DNA of 30,235 nt from assembly GCA_026770585.1 (NCBI GenBank), contig MU647191.1, forward strand, positions 95,657 through 125,891, in the 5' to 3' direction. This DNA comes from Baffinella frigidus (Eukaryota > Cryptophyceae > Cryptomonadales > Baffinellaceae). Every line of letters begins with the position of its first letter. Position 1 is the stretch's first letter. Below, one piece after another: positions 9,901 through 17,661 of the stretch. A program made the translations under genes and the position numbers. The notes below the pieces were generated by a model, which made no database searches, was not told the origin of the DNA, and saw only the letters and a program-made list of their open reading frames with translations.

Positions 9901-12900
9901 CGCCGCGATTCTTCCCCGGGTGGGAGCTCCACCGGCGCCAAACGTCATCGTTCCGAGAGCGACAGCAGCTCCCGCCGGAATCACGTTGCACGACCCGGCG
10001 GCTCCGGTCATCGGGGAGCACGTTCGGACCGCGCCCCGGCCCGCACTACTTCCCCAAGTCATGTTCCCCAGCGATCGTCCCACGAGCGCGACCGCCACCG
10101 AGGTAGCCATTCCCCTCGGGCTTCCCCTTCCAGGCCGATCAGACTGCCGCCCGACCCTTCAGCTGTGAACGAACCTTTGTCGACCTGGGCACGTGCTCTC
10201 TCCCCCCATGCGACGGGTGACCAAGCCGCGGCCGCTCAAGATACCCGTTCTGAGTCTCCCGACAATGAGCTAGACCTGGAAAACTCCATGTCGCCCGTGC
10301 CCGACTTTCTCGAACTACAACGGACAAACCCATACCTTTGTTGTGCCAAGGTGTTCGGCACGGAACCCCCTGTCCTGTCCGAAGGACATCGTGGGGATCG
10401 TTGGAACATCCTGTACGGACGAGACCCAGCTACGGGCAACATACCGTTCGACTACTGGGTGCTTATCAACGGCCAAAAGTGGAAACGGGTCACCAAACTC
10501 CCCGGCATGGCGGGGGATGACCATTGTACACTTCCCGAGCTTGAGGATTTGATCTTCCTGCAGCCCTGTGACCCTCAAATCAACATGACAGACCCGTCCG
10601 TCCTTCTGGCCGTTCACCGTGTCATCCACGACCTCGGCCACTGCAATCGACGGCTCGGCACGTACGATCAACTCGTGGCCGTCACCGCGGTCTTCCGCTG
10701 TTGGAGCGTCAGAGACTCACCCCAACAGCACATGCAGCTCAGCAGTGAGCAATGGGTCGACACATACCTCGAACTGATCGGCTCTGAGGGCCGCAGCCCT
10801 GGCACTTCCCCGAATTGTAACGGAAGACTGCGCCTGCTCCTCTTGAGGGACGGCATACCGCCGGGCACCCTCGACCCCGACGGCAACGCGGTTGTCCCCC
10901 GTGACTACTCACGTGCACCCTACACTGCCGCCGAGCTCAACATCTTCGAGGATCACCGCGTGGCCCGTGAACACGCCTTGCACCGGCAGACTCAGGACCG
11001 CGGCTTCGGGAACGAAGTGTACGTTTTCACCAAAAACCATAGCCGTGAGAACTCGTGCATCAAGAACCCCACCGGCTTTATCCCCTATAACGGTCCTCAG
11101 GCCGCCTATATGGGTATGGTGGCACCTAACGACGACAAGCCTTATCACTTGCGGGAGATCCCTGGGTACGTCACCATCATGATCAACGACGAACCTTGTA
11201 TCATTCACGGCGTTTGGTTCTGCGAGTCGTACTCCGACAACGTGATCGTCTGGTCACACTTCGTCATCTCCAGCCACTGGTGGCTTCGCCGTACTGAGTC
11301 TTGCCTGTGCGGCCCGTCCGGCATCCAATATCGGGTCCTTCACTGTGACCGACAGTGGCTGGCCGGACTTGATGTTGGCCTCGATCAGGTACCGTTCACT
11401 CTCATCTTGCGCCTCAAAATGGGTCTGCCACTCACCACCATCGTCGACCAGCCCATCATCGCGGCGGTGCCCCGCCCGACCGTCGGCTCCTGGGGACTCC
11501 GTCCGATGCCCATCGCTGTGACGGACCTACCTCATGAACTGCAGATCCGCTCCTTTGCCTCCGACGTTGGTTCCACCGAAGTCTTGGCGTTTCTGCAGCC
11601 TCACACTGAGGCCACCACCGGTGTGGCCAAGTATCCTATTCTATCCGGATTCCTGGAACAACCTGCCGTTCGTCCGATCGATCCGAAAACAAAGCTGGCC
11701 TACCAGTTGTACGCGCGAGAGTGCGTCCTCCCCGACGTCCCCACGGATGACAACGAACTCCGTAAATGGTCGGTGACGAACGTCTCCCACTTTCGTCCTT
11801 CCCCTGCCGCCTTCGACGTCCGCCGCGCTCAGCACTGTGGTCTTCTCAGCATCGACCAACGGGACCGGGGTGAAGACACCCTGCCGTCCATTTCGGAACC
11901 TCGCATCCGAACTGAACGGGTCACGATCACCAACCCCACTACGGGGTCCAACGAGTTGATCGATGCGGCCTTCTCTGGACACGACGGATACGCCTACATC
12001 TCACGGCAGGCCGCCCATGAGATTCACCTTCCACCTGACACCGGGCCCACCCTGAAGTTCTTGATAACCGAAATCTGGTCCTCTCCGACCGGCGTCTCGG
12101 TGTCCTTGCCCATCGTGGGAACTGTGGAACTGGAGGTGAAACGTGGCCATCGTAACGCTGTTCCGGAGCGTTTCCGGTGCATGGTCTTCGACCCAGGCAC
12201 CTGTCGTTGCCCAAGAATATTCCTGCCTACCGAGCATCGTCGTCAACAGCGACCTGCCCAAGGACGCCCACACGGCTCTGTTTCATCGCGCCTCGCTCTG
12301 GGCCCGTCAACGGGCCCTGGACCGACACCAGCTGACGCGACTATCCGCGGGGCAACTGCGCCTCAAGGCGGGGTTCCTAGGAACGAGCTGTTTTCCCGCT
12401 CCGGGGCTTCAAACCGTCGCGACGTGGTCGGCTCCCTTTCGGCGCCCTTGGCTGCTCTCAGCATGCTTCCACATGCTTGCGCCCTGCCGGTCCATATGGG
12501 GGCTCACGCTTCGGCCTTCGCTCTCGCTCCACCTTGGCTTGCCGTTGCTGCCATCTTCGCCACTTTTAGCGTCCTGATGATGGTCATGATCCATGGACAC
12601 CAAGACCGCTTCACGACTTCTTCGGACAGTGTCGCGGCCGCCGCCGATTCCGACCACGACGGTTCCATGGACACGGATCCGCATGGCTATCACAGCAGCG
12701 AGGATTACAGCGACACGTGGGTCGATCTTTTCGCAGCGGATAAAACCCCTCGGATCAGACTCTCTTACGACCTCCACGAACACTCACACCTCAACGCCGA
12801 TTGTGAAGACATTGTGGAAGTCCTGGACCCACCCAAGCCCACACAATTGGAGTTGCCTCCATTGCCCGAGGACCTCGACTGGGCCACTTTTCGCCTGCGG

Positions 12901-12999
12901 TTGACGCCCACCTCATTCTGGTTTCAGCCAGTGATCTTGTCGTTCGAATTCCGAGTTCGAGGAAAACGTCCTTTGCATGTACGAGACAACCAGTTGTGA
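6901..12999 (+). CDS. ORF2: 2032-residue pre-gag protein with pseudo-retropepsin-like segments, an RS-rich region and a membrane-like segment
   Basis: Starts at an ATG 30 nt after ORF1's stop, in the same frame. Residues 1-165 are basic. Around 318-424 a globular segment has IVDGAMF and GLEVLRADDTWAG, reminiscent of some fungal retropepsins. Residues ~500-790 are Pro/Ser/Thr rich. About 990-1085 is Arg/Ser rich (SRRNSPRGRRDSS), possibly for nucleic-acid binding or nuclear import. From 1138 to 1740 the sequence is globular, including GVWFCESYSDNVIVWSHF (~1425) and LIDAAFSGHDGYAYISRQAA (1686-1705). Residues 1877-1897 are a hydrophobic membrane-like helix (PPWLAVAAIFATFSVLMMV). The last ~85 residues begin the module that continues in ORF3. 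The final ~15 residues appear to be out of frame, because ORF3's frame carries the homologous sequence there. Function unknown. Confidence 0.65.
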   Translation: MLVSTNAMHLHDALLEEPGYWLHKPVSENRHTGQMEQPPLTQSAPAPLHQPLPFEILMPMETESERIRRIELRSAWWRSPASLKKRRFTVGHRNTPPCKIKHRKERKETPARQASPPRTCDLRRVAYAIRWEIKEFREGRRLSPGLSRRTRAVTRATARTARKAEYADKGSSPSPSFAFSRPWVSPSDPGPSKDESKGIVPVTQLSGTELLDMSSPPKDETDESLEESPEMSTNKTSPEAPSVPPVPDPAIKDKDLPLGTFVTADDETLLFDFRVKATTCLTQAMQQSGPWVPDERTSAHPSWAPEHVLIQLSSDPSDSVIVLRSIVDGAMFEDDFGELALGPNIIAAHDLLMSDGLEVLRADDTWAGAIRTVTGAIIRLKHLDPSDWPQLPPPMLRHLRQLDTSGPSLRANTMTFVQADWFNPCPAWSAWIASGSVPADEPASCFDPVVELRLTMAGLTVPDHLAHITAHRANVLEPSTPRTFLQQTPWPWLYEGIHPVGWSPPQPTQVSSNDAAPASTMDTPAGAPVFLPVTPVASAPSMMTSSPPANAPRISGEQIDAAPIGDGPMDLDTPGPGVEPVPRPPGAEPGVTSLLTPSLVDSLTGGVASPTSPGFRPLARGPQLGAPARVSDRSGLASDPSPQSVAGATRSSPAQPERSDAVPPATPAAGVLQWPSAAARPASALEGHSDSRNVLPPAEPFLNATPGRLEVAPAMNPLPSTGPSAAPTTETPTERTSATASLATDNTRPNQPSSSQPSGTSGNRPSDNATRPAFTLVLDPRVGVVPSFTAASRPYFSQTPHPEPHRGMTTTCYAVQIGSETTDRILMPMPLGVEVTPDGTACRVPILDLLAYDPVLITGGTPDGPSWPGCLILLGGSTFALRPATLDDCPDDLQSLATLRCLDVFPTRSGTASTTHAVKTRWTTVDDEWSALDSVARRGRHRLQPYNEEVMARLQAAGISHHDHDRHLNRRDWLNVTPEHFTICKLGADPFDSRRNSPRGRRDSSPGGSSTGAKRHRSESDSSSRRNHVARPGGSGHRGARSDRAPARTTSPSHVPQRSSHERDRHRGSHSPRASPSRPIRLPPDPSAVNEPLSTWARALSPHATGDQAAAAQDTRSESPDNELDLENSMSPVPDFLELQRTNPYLCCAKVFGTEPPVLSEGHRGDRWNILYGRDPATGNIPFDYWVLINGQKWKRVTKLPGMAGDDHCTLPELEDLIFLQPCDPQINMTDPSVLLAVHRVIHDLGHCNRRLGTYDQLVAVTAVFRCWSVRDSPQQHMQLSSEQWVDTYLELIGSEGRSPGTSPNCNGRLRLLLLRDGIPPGTLDPDGNAVVPRDYSRAPYTAAELNIFEDHRVAREHALHRQTQDRGFGNEVYVFTKNHSRENSCIKNPTGFIPYNGPQAAYMGMVAPNDDKPYHLREIPGYVTIMINDEPCIIHGVWFCESYSDNVIVWSHFVISSHWWLRRTESCLCGPSGIQYRVLHCDRQWLAGLDVGLDQVPFTLILRLKMGLPLTTIVDQPIIAAVPRPTVGSWGLRPMPIAVTDLPHELQIRSFASDVGSTEVLAFLQPHTEATTGVAKYPILSGFLEQPAVRPIDPKTKLAYQLYARECVLPDVPTDDNELRKWSVTNVSHFRPSPAAFDVRRAQHCGLLSIDQRDRGEDTLPSISEPRIRTERVTITNPTTGSNELIDAAFSGHDGYAYISRQAAHEIHLPPDTGPTLKFLITEIWSSPTGVSVSLPIVGTVELEVKRGHRNAVPERFRCMVFDPGTCRCPRIFLPTEHRRQQRPAQGRPHGSVSSRLALGPSTGPGPTPADATIRGATAPQGGVPRNELFSRSGASNRRDVVGSLSAPLAALSMLPHACALPVHMGAHASAFALAPPWLAVAAIFATFSVLMMVMIHGHQDRFTTSSDSVAAAADSDHDGSMDTDPHGYHSSEDYSDTWVDLFAADKTPRIRLSYDLHEHSHLNADCEDIVEVLDPPKPTQLELPPLPEDLDWATFRLRLTPTSFWFQPVILSFEFRVRGKRPLHVRDNQL

Positions 13000-14341
13000 C
13001 GTGTTCGTGTGCTTGACGGATTCCCCCCCGACAATTACGATCCACAATGAGGTTTACGTCCTCGACGCGATCCCGTCCGCCTTGGGGGGCCGGCCAGACC
13101 TGTTCTTACACCTACCCTTGGAGAAAGTTCGCTCTGCCGCCAGACCGCCACCTGCGGTAGACTTTCTTCCGGACGGGCATTGCCTTTCGTCGACAAACCC
13201 GCTCCGTATCCAGGAGCGTGACGCCATCCTGCGGGCAGCTGGCATCGAACCACAGGCTATGGCGGCTTGGGTCCGGTCCTACATCCTGCCCTCGGGACGG
13301 ATCCCGCATTGGTTGATGATCAACCTCAGCCATGTGAAGTACCACCATGAGGCACCTCAGGTTTGCCTCCATTCCAGCATGGAGGTACTCCCGTCGCCAG
13401 TCGACGATGCACCACCACGCCGCATGCATCACCGCGTGCAGGTCGCTACTTCTCTGTCCCGGGTGAACGGAGGCGCAATGGCCAGTATCCGGGTGGCCTC
13501 CATGGGCCTTGACTTCACCGGCGAAACAATTGTCCAATCCCGGATGGATCCTCTCGCTTCGTTCCCGATGATGTCCCGGTCCTGCGCGATTTCTCTCTTC
13601 GGGGACCTCGAATTGCTAGGCGACCTCCGCGAGGCTCAATCCGCCAAAATCTTCGAGCTCCTTCGATCCCCAGGCGGACCCTACACCCTCAGCGACGATC
13701 AGCACTACACGGTGTACTGGGCCTTGAAAATGCCCTACATCCGTGTAAGCCTTACGCCGTGCAACCAGCCCCCCATCTGGTTCACCGTGAGGGTGCTCGT
13801 GTTCGAAAATCGGACCCTGTTGCCCGGTAGCTGCTTCGACATGGTGTGGCCTGCGTCGTGCAACCCACACTCAGAGGTTCCGTCACCAGCCGAACGTACT
13901 ACGGCCCTTCGGGCTCCCAACCCGATCCTGTCCGGCTCCCTGACAGCGCTCGGCCTGCTTCCCCTGTCGAACGCAACTCCTGTTGATCTGGCCGCTCCAG
14001 AGCTGGCCTTTACCCCTTGGTTAATCGTCGCTGCACTTACCGTTTGTGTCTTCATCCTCTTCATGGGGTGGCAACGGTCTGCCGCCCTACCGACGGTCTC
14101 ACGTCACAAGGGAAGACGCCGCGACACCCGAATTTTCGTGGATCCGCCGTGGTTCCCCCAGCTGGCGGCAACCATCTTCAATGGCGCAACGACATCGGCG
14201 TGGCCCGCAACCACATCTGTGTGGCCCGTCTTCACGACGATGAATTCCACAATATCCAAAGGCACTTGGCCCATACTGAGGATCGGCTCATCGCCTCTTT
14301 CGCCTGCTCACCACGGACACCGCGGAACCGACACGATTTGA
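12977..14341 (+). CDS. ORF3: module copy A with pseudo-retropepsin-like domain and C-terminal membrane-like segment
   Basis: Overlaps ORF2 by 23 nt in another frame. Its frame is already homologous to copy B from about 12956 (EENVLC), so it is best read as the continuation of ORF2 after a frame change, not as an independent start at the ATG. Residues ~92-118 carry MAAWVR...IPHWLMINLSHV, matched by ORF5. Around 191 a DPLAS-FPMMSRSCA segment matches ORF5 DLQAS-CPMMSRSCA, followed by YWALKM, PPIWFTVRVLVFE and LPGSCFDMV. This resembles a retropepsin layout with a changed catalytic triplet. Residues ~347-366 (PWLIVAALTVCVFILFMGW) form a likely membrane helix. After it, the ORF4 frame looks more protein-like than this one, so the tail beyond about 14150 may be out of frame. 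Confidence 0.6.
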   Translation: MYETTSCDVFVCLTDSPPTITIHNEVYVLDAIPSALGGRPDLFLHLPLEKVRSAARPPPAVDFLPDGHCLSSTNPLRIQERDAILRAAGIEPQAMAAWVRSYILPSGRIPHWLMINLSHVKYHHEAPQVCLHSSMEVLPSPVDDAPPRRMHHRVQVATSLSRVNGGAMASIRVASMGLDFTGETIVQSRMDPLASFPMMSRSCAISLFGDLELLGDLREAQSAKIFELLRSPGGPYTLSDDQHYTVYWALKMPYIRVSLTPCNQPPIWFTVRVLVFENRTLLPGSCFDMVWPASCNPHSEVPSPAERTTALRAPNPILSGSLTALGLLPLSNATPVDLAAPELAFTPWLIVAALTVCVFILFMGWQRSAALPTVSRHKGRRRDTRIFVDPPWFPQLAATIFNGATTSAWPATTSVWPVFTTMNSTISKGTWPILRIGSSPLSPAHHGHRGTDTI

Positions 14342-15060
14342 CCTGGGCCCGGCACGTCGGCAACCTTCCGGCCAACGAGCGCACCTTCCAACGAGACGCC
14401 TCGGAATCACCACATCACGCCGGAACCGCGTCACCTCCTCAGGGACCCCCTCCCCCACGTCGTTCTGTCAACGTACGGCGCTCAAGATGGGGATCCCCGA
14501 GTCCGTGTGTCACATCGGCTCCTTGCGACCTCACACGGCCTGCCGATCTGACAGGCCCTGCACCTTGGCGAGCTGCAGGCCCATACGATCCCGCTGCGCG
14601 GAGCTCCCCGGCTTCTGTTACACGTTCCCGTGACAGCCCACGCACACCCCCGCGCGCACCCAGTAGAGGCCGTACCCCCCAACAACGCTCTGCTCCCGAG
14701 ATGGATCGTTCTGGAGGACTGCACGGGGTGCGCCCTGTTCGGCCATTTTTACCACGAATCCGACTCCGCACAGACGCTGTCGGACTGTCGTGCCTCAATG
14801 GTGATTGCGCCGACTTCGTCGAGGTGATCCCACGACGGCAGCTGGAACAGGCTAATCTTGCACTGCCCCACCTGGAGAAAGGCATTTACTGGGGGCTTCT
14901 GACGCTGCCCACCTCCGCCACCACGTCGTGGTCTCTGCTCGTGCGCTTCAGTCCAGGGCACTTCTTCCAGGAAAACGTGTTGTGCGTTATGCACGCCCTG
15001 ACGAAAGACGCGATCCTTTGCGTCAACACCACACCTCCGACGTTGTTCCTCAACGGCTAG
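14017..15060 (+). CDS. ORF4: linker and first half of module copy B
   Basis: There is no ATG at the start; the frame opens inside ORF3's membrane-segment region at a TTG, so it probably continues ORF3 after a -1 frame change. The first ~240 residues are Pro/Arg/Ser rich. From 14752 (PRIRLRTD) to the end the sequence matches the C-terminus of ORF2 (PRIRLSYD at 12748): NGDCADFVEV versus NADCEDIVEV, then F-ENVLC and TPPT/SPPT. The TAG at 15058-15060 interrupts this conserved module; the next codons in the same frame continue the homology into ORF5. That makes the stop a probable nonsense change in this copy. Function unknown. Confidence 0.55.
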   Translation: MVNRRCTYRLCLHPLHGVATVCRPTDGLTSQGKTPRHPNFRGSAVVPPAGGNHLQWRNDIGVARNHICVARLHDDEFHNIQRHLAHTEDRLIASFACSPRTPRNRHDLTWARHVGNLPANERTFQRDASESPHHAGTASPPQGPPPPRRSVNVRRSRWGSPSPCVTSAPCDLTRPADLTGPAPWRAAGPYDPAARSSPASVTRSRDSPRTPPRAPSRGRTPQQRSAPEMDRSGGLHGVRPVRPFLPRIRLRTDAVGLSCLNGDCADFVEVIPRRQLEQANLALPHLEKGIYWGLLTLPTSATTSWSLLVRFSPGHFFQENVLCVMHALTKDAILCVNTTPPTLFLNG

Positions 15061-16125
15061 CCTTTCAGCCTCACAGTGCATACCGCAACCGGTCCACAGG
15101 GGTTATACCTCAACCTACCCCTGTCAGCGGGACAACCCACGACGCTGCCACCGGGTGTGGCCAACTTCTTGCCAAGAGATTCGCGCCTCAACTACGCCAC
15201 CTTGAATCACACGGTAGGGGATCAAATCCTGCAATTGGCAAACCTCTCCCAGCGAGACATGGCACATTGGGTCCGCCGCCAGCTAAGCGACGACGATGTG
15301 ATTCCCCGCTGGCTGCTGTTCAATTTGATCCACATCGTCGACCACCGGCACCTGCCTGCGCTGGATCCACGGCCAGACTACGACTCCTCCTCCGACGAAG
15401 AGGCGATTCACAGTCCGCACGCCCCCACTGTGCCAGTCAACAGAGCTTGTTCGTCACTGTCCAGGCGGTTTCCCTCCCCTGCAGTGCGCGTCGAGGTGGC
15501 AGGCCGCCTCTTACCTTCCAGCCCTAGACCGTCCCTCAACTTGGAACGTTCACCCAGCGTCGTCGTCTTCGTGGACCTGCAGGCGTCTTGTCCGATGATG
15601 TCAAGATCCTGCGCCGTGCGGCACGGCATCGACGTGTCCGCCCTCGACACTTCACGCGCCGGACAGGTCTGTGAGCTGTACCGCAGCCCGGGCGACCTTC
15701 ACCTCCTCAGCTTGCACCCTCACCACACTCTGTGGTGGGCCCTGGGAGGGGTTTGGGTGCAGCTCAACTTCGGATCAATCGACGCGCCGCCTGAGTGGCT
15801 CCACATCGACGTCGTCATCATTGAAGATCGTGGCCTACCCCGGAACACTTGCGTCGACCTTGTTCTCCACCGCGCATTTGCCGACGCTCACCCTGCGGCG
15901 GTTCGACACGCAGCTCGCTCGGATCGTCGATCCCAATCTCTGTCTGACACCGCCTCAGCTAGCTCCTTCACTGCTGCAGTTCGTTCCGAACCAAAAGGGG
16001 ATCAAGCTGTCCCGACCGCTCGGGATACCCCTTCGGGACGTCCCACTCACGACTGCACTTTTGCATTACGGGTGGCTCTCCCGCCTACCCTGCGTTGGTG
16101 CGTGGTGAACCACCGCCTTGGATAG
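15061..16125 (+). CDS. ORF5: second half of module copy B with pseudo-retropepsin-like domain
   Basis: Same frame as ORF4, directly after its TAG; the first possible start is a GTG at 15076, with no suitable ATG, so independent translation is doubtful. MAHWVR...VIPRWLLFNLIHI (~15265-15333) matches ORF3. VFVDLQASCPMMSRSCA (~15565-15615) matches ORF3 SFPMMSRSCA. Then come LWWALGGVWVQLNFG, PPEWLHIDVVIIED and NTCVDLVL. The Asp-x-x-Ala-Ser, central Gly-rich beta pattern and final C-x-DLVL resemble a retropepsin in which DTGAS has become DLQAS, so no protease activity is expected. Beyond about 15880 the sequence is Ser/Arg rich and no membrane segment is visible, unlike copy A. Confidence 0.6.
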   Translation, partial: PFSLTVHTATGPQGLYLNLPLSAGQPTTLPPGVANFLPRDSRLNYATLNHTVGDQILQLANLSQRDMAHWVRRQLSDDDVIPRWLLFNLIHIVDHRHLPALDPRPDYDSSSDEEAIHSPHAPTVPVNRACSSLSRRFPSPAVRVEVAGRLLPSSPRPSLNLERSPSVVVFVDLQASCPMMSRSCAVRHGIDVSALDTSRAGQVCELYRSPGDLHLLSLHPHHTLWWALGGVWVQLNFGSIDAPPEWLHIDVVIIEDRGLPRNTCVDLVLHRAFADAHPAAVRHAARSDRRSQSLSDTASASSFTAAVRSEPKGDQAVPTARDTPSGRPTHDCTFALRVALPPTLRWCVVNHRLG

Positions 16126-16158
16126 CATGATCGGTACAGGACCCGTGCTTCCCGGAGG

Positions 16159-17661
16159 ATGGTGCCGAAAGGGACTTCTCGGTCCGACCCTGTCTGCCGA
16201 ACCGCCCGCCCCCTTCCTCGTCTTCGTAAGACCAGCACCGCAACCTCCGCAGAAGCACGGCTGCTGTCCCTGTGCGTGCCTCCGGCGCATTCTGCTCGCC
16301 CAACCCCGATCCTCCGCGTCGGCGTCGTCACCACTCCCGTGGCGTTCCAGGCCGGGGCCCGTACCCGCTCCGCCTCACGCGGTCGCTCACAGTCTCTGGA
16401 CGCTCGAGCACCTCTGGTACCGGACCTTGGGGCACAACCGCCCGATGAAGCCACTCCCTCGTCAGATCGGCCTACAGACATGCGGGTTGTCCCCCCTACC
16501 GCCGTACCCCGGTTCATCACCCACCCCGACGGTCGCTCCTCTGCCTCGGGTCCTCCGGCAAAGCGGGCACCGGAACTTTCTTCTGTTTCGGGTGACCCGT
16601 CACCTGTGGTTGAACATTCCCACCAGGGCCTCGCGGGAGCGGCTGCGTCCCCCACGCGTCCTTCCCTCACACCCTCGGAAGCATTGCCGGGGATGAGCAC
16701 TTCTTCTGCTGTCAACCTCGTCGCCGCCCCCGTGGTATCCGACCTTTCACACGTGACGGCTCGCGAATTCCTAGGGTCTCCCGTGGCCATCGCTGGTTCC
16801 ACCTACGAGCCAGACGAGATGACTATGTCCCCCTCCACGTTCCAAGACCGGGCCTCACGATCCGCAGTAAAACCCGAGAACGTTTCAGAGCCACCCGGAG
16901 GTGATCCTCTTCCTTCAGTCTCAGGTGACTGGACCACTCTGTCTCAAATGGCCAGCGCATCCTTTGACGTCTCTCGAGACTCCCTCCGTCGGGACAGACA
17001 GGAGCCTCACGCCACTCCCGTCCTGCCCCCGGCTGAACCATGGACTGCTGAACCTTTGCACTCCACGTTCTCTCGCGCAGCGTGGACCGCACCTGCCCCA
17101 GCATCAACGCTTGGGTCTTTAAGAAGCAACATCTCTGCCACGCCCCCCGAGATCGTCTCGGCGACTTCCCCGGATTCCCCCGTGGTGGGAGGGACGTCCT
17201 ACGTCGAGGACCCGGGTAACTTACATCCGAACAGGTACAACAACCGTGTGCTCCTGACCGGCATGAAAAGCGAGTCGCGCGGCTCCTCGAATCACGCCTC
17301 GGGGTCTCCCACTGGCTCCTTCGAACCGGCGGCATCCTCGCCAAAAGCCGATGCCACGCCGTCTGGCCTCACCCGGTTGCTCACCCCGGTGCTTACCAGG
17401 GAAACCCTCTTAGGCCGGCCACGATCCCGTCAACCTTCGATCCAGACGTGCCACCCGTCTCCGTCGTTCAACAACCGGCAGGCGATCTCTCCACCTCGCC
17501 TATTGTCAACGTCGACGGCAGCACGCCTTCCGAAGGCAGTACCCCTTCAGCGCGGGATGACCATGCACAACAGTCAGCATGGACCATCATTCAGGCCCGC
17601 CTGCAGGCGCAGAATGTGCAGTACACCGAGCTACGCCAAGGACACGTCGACGCCACCTTGA
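16159..17661 (+). CDS. ORF6: disordered Pro/Ser/Thr-rich protein before gag
   Basis: Starts at an ATG 33 nt after ORF5's TAG (16123-16125), in the same frame, so ORF4, ORF5 and ORF6 form one frame broken by two TAG codons. The 500 residues are Pro, Ser, Thr and Ala rich with Arg-rich patches near the N-terminus (RTRSASRGRSQSLD). I see no globular domain, cysteine motif or membrane segment. It overlaps gag from 17448 to 17661 in another frame, and gag lacks an ATG in this area. ORF6 may therefore be the N-terminal extension of a fused product reaching gag by a -1 shift. The alternative is that the overlap is damage. Function unknown. Confidence 0.5.
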   Translation: MVPKGTSRSDPVCRTARPLPRLRKTSTATSAEARLLSLCVPPAHSARPTPILRVGVVTTPVAFQAGARTRSASRGRSQSLDARAPLVPDLGAQPPDEATPSSDRPTDMRVVPPTAVPRFITHPDGRSSASGPPAKRAPELSSVSGDPSPVVEHSHQGLAGAAASPTRPSLTPSEALPGMSTSSAVNLVAAPVVSDLSHVTAREFLGSPVAIAGSTYEPDEMTMSPSTFQDRASRSAVKPENVSEPPGGDPLPSVSGDWTTLSQMASASFDVSRDSLRRDRQEPHATPVLPPAEPWTAEPLHSTFSRAAWTAPAPASTLGSLRSNISATPPEIVSATSPDSPVVGGTSYVEDPGNLHPNRYNNRVLLTGMKSESRGSSNHASGSPTGSFEPAASSPKADATPSGLTRLLTPVLTRETLLGRPRSRQPSIQTCHPSPSFNNRQAISPPRLLSTSTAARLPKAVPLQRGMTMHNSQHGPSFRPACRRRMCSTPSYAKDTSTPP

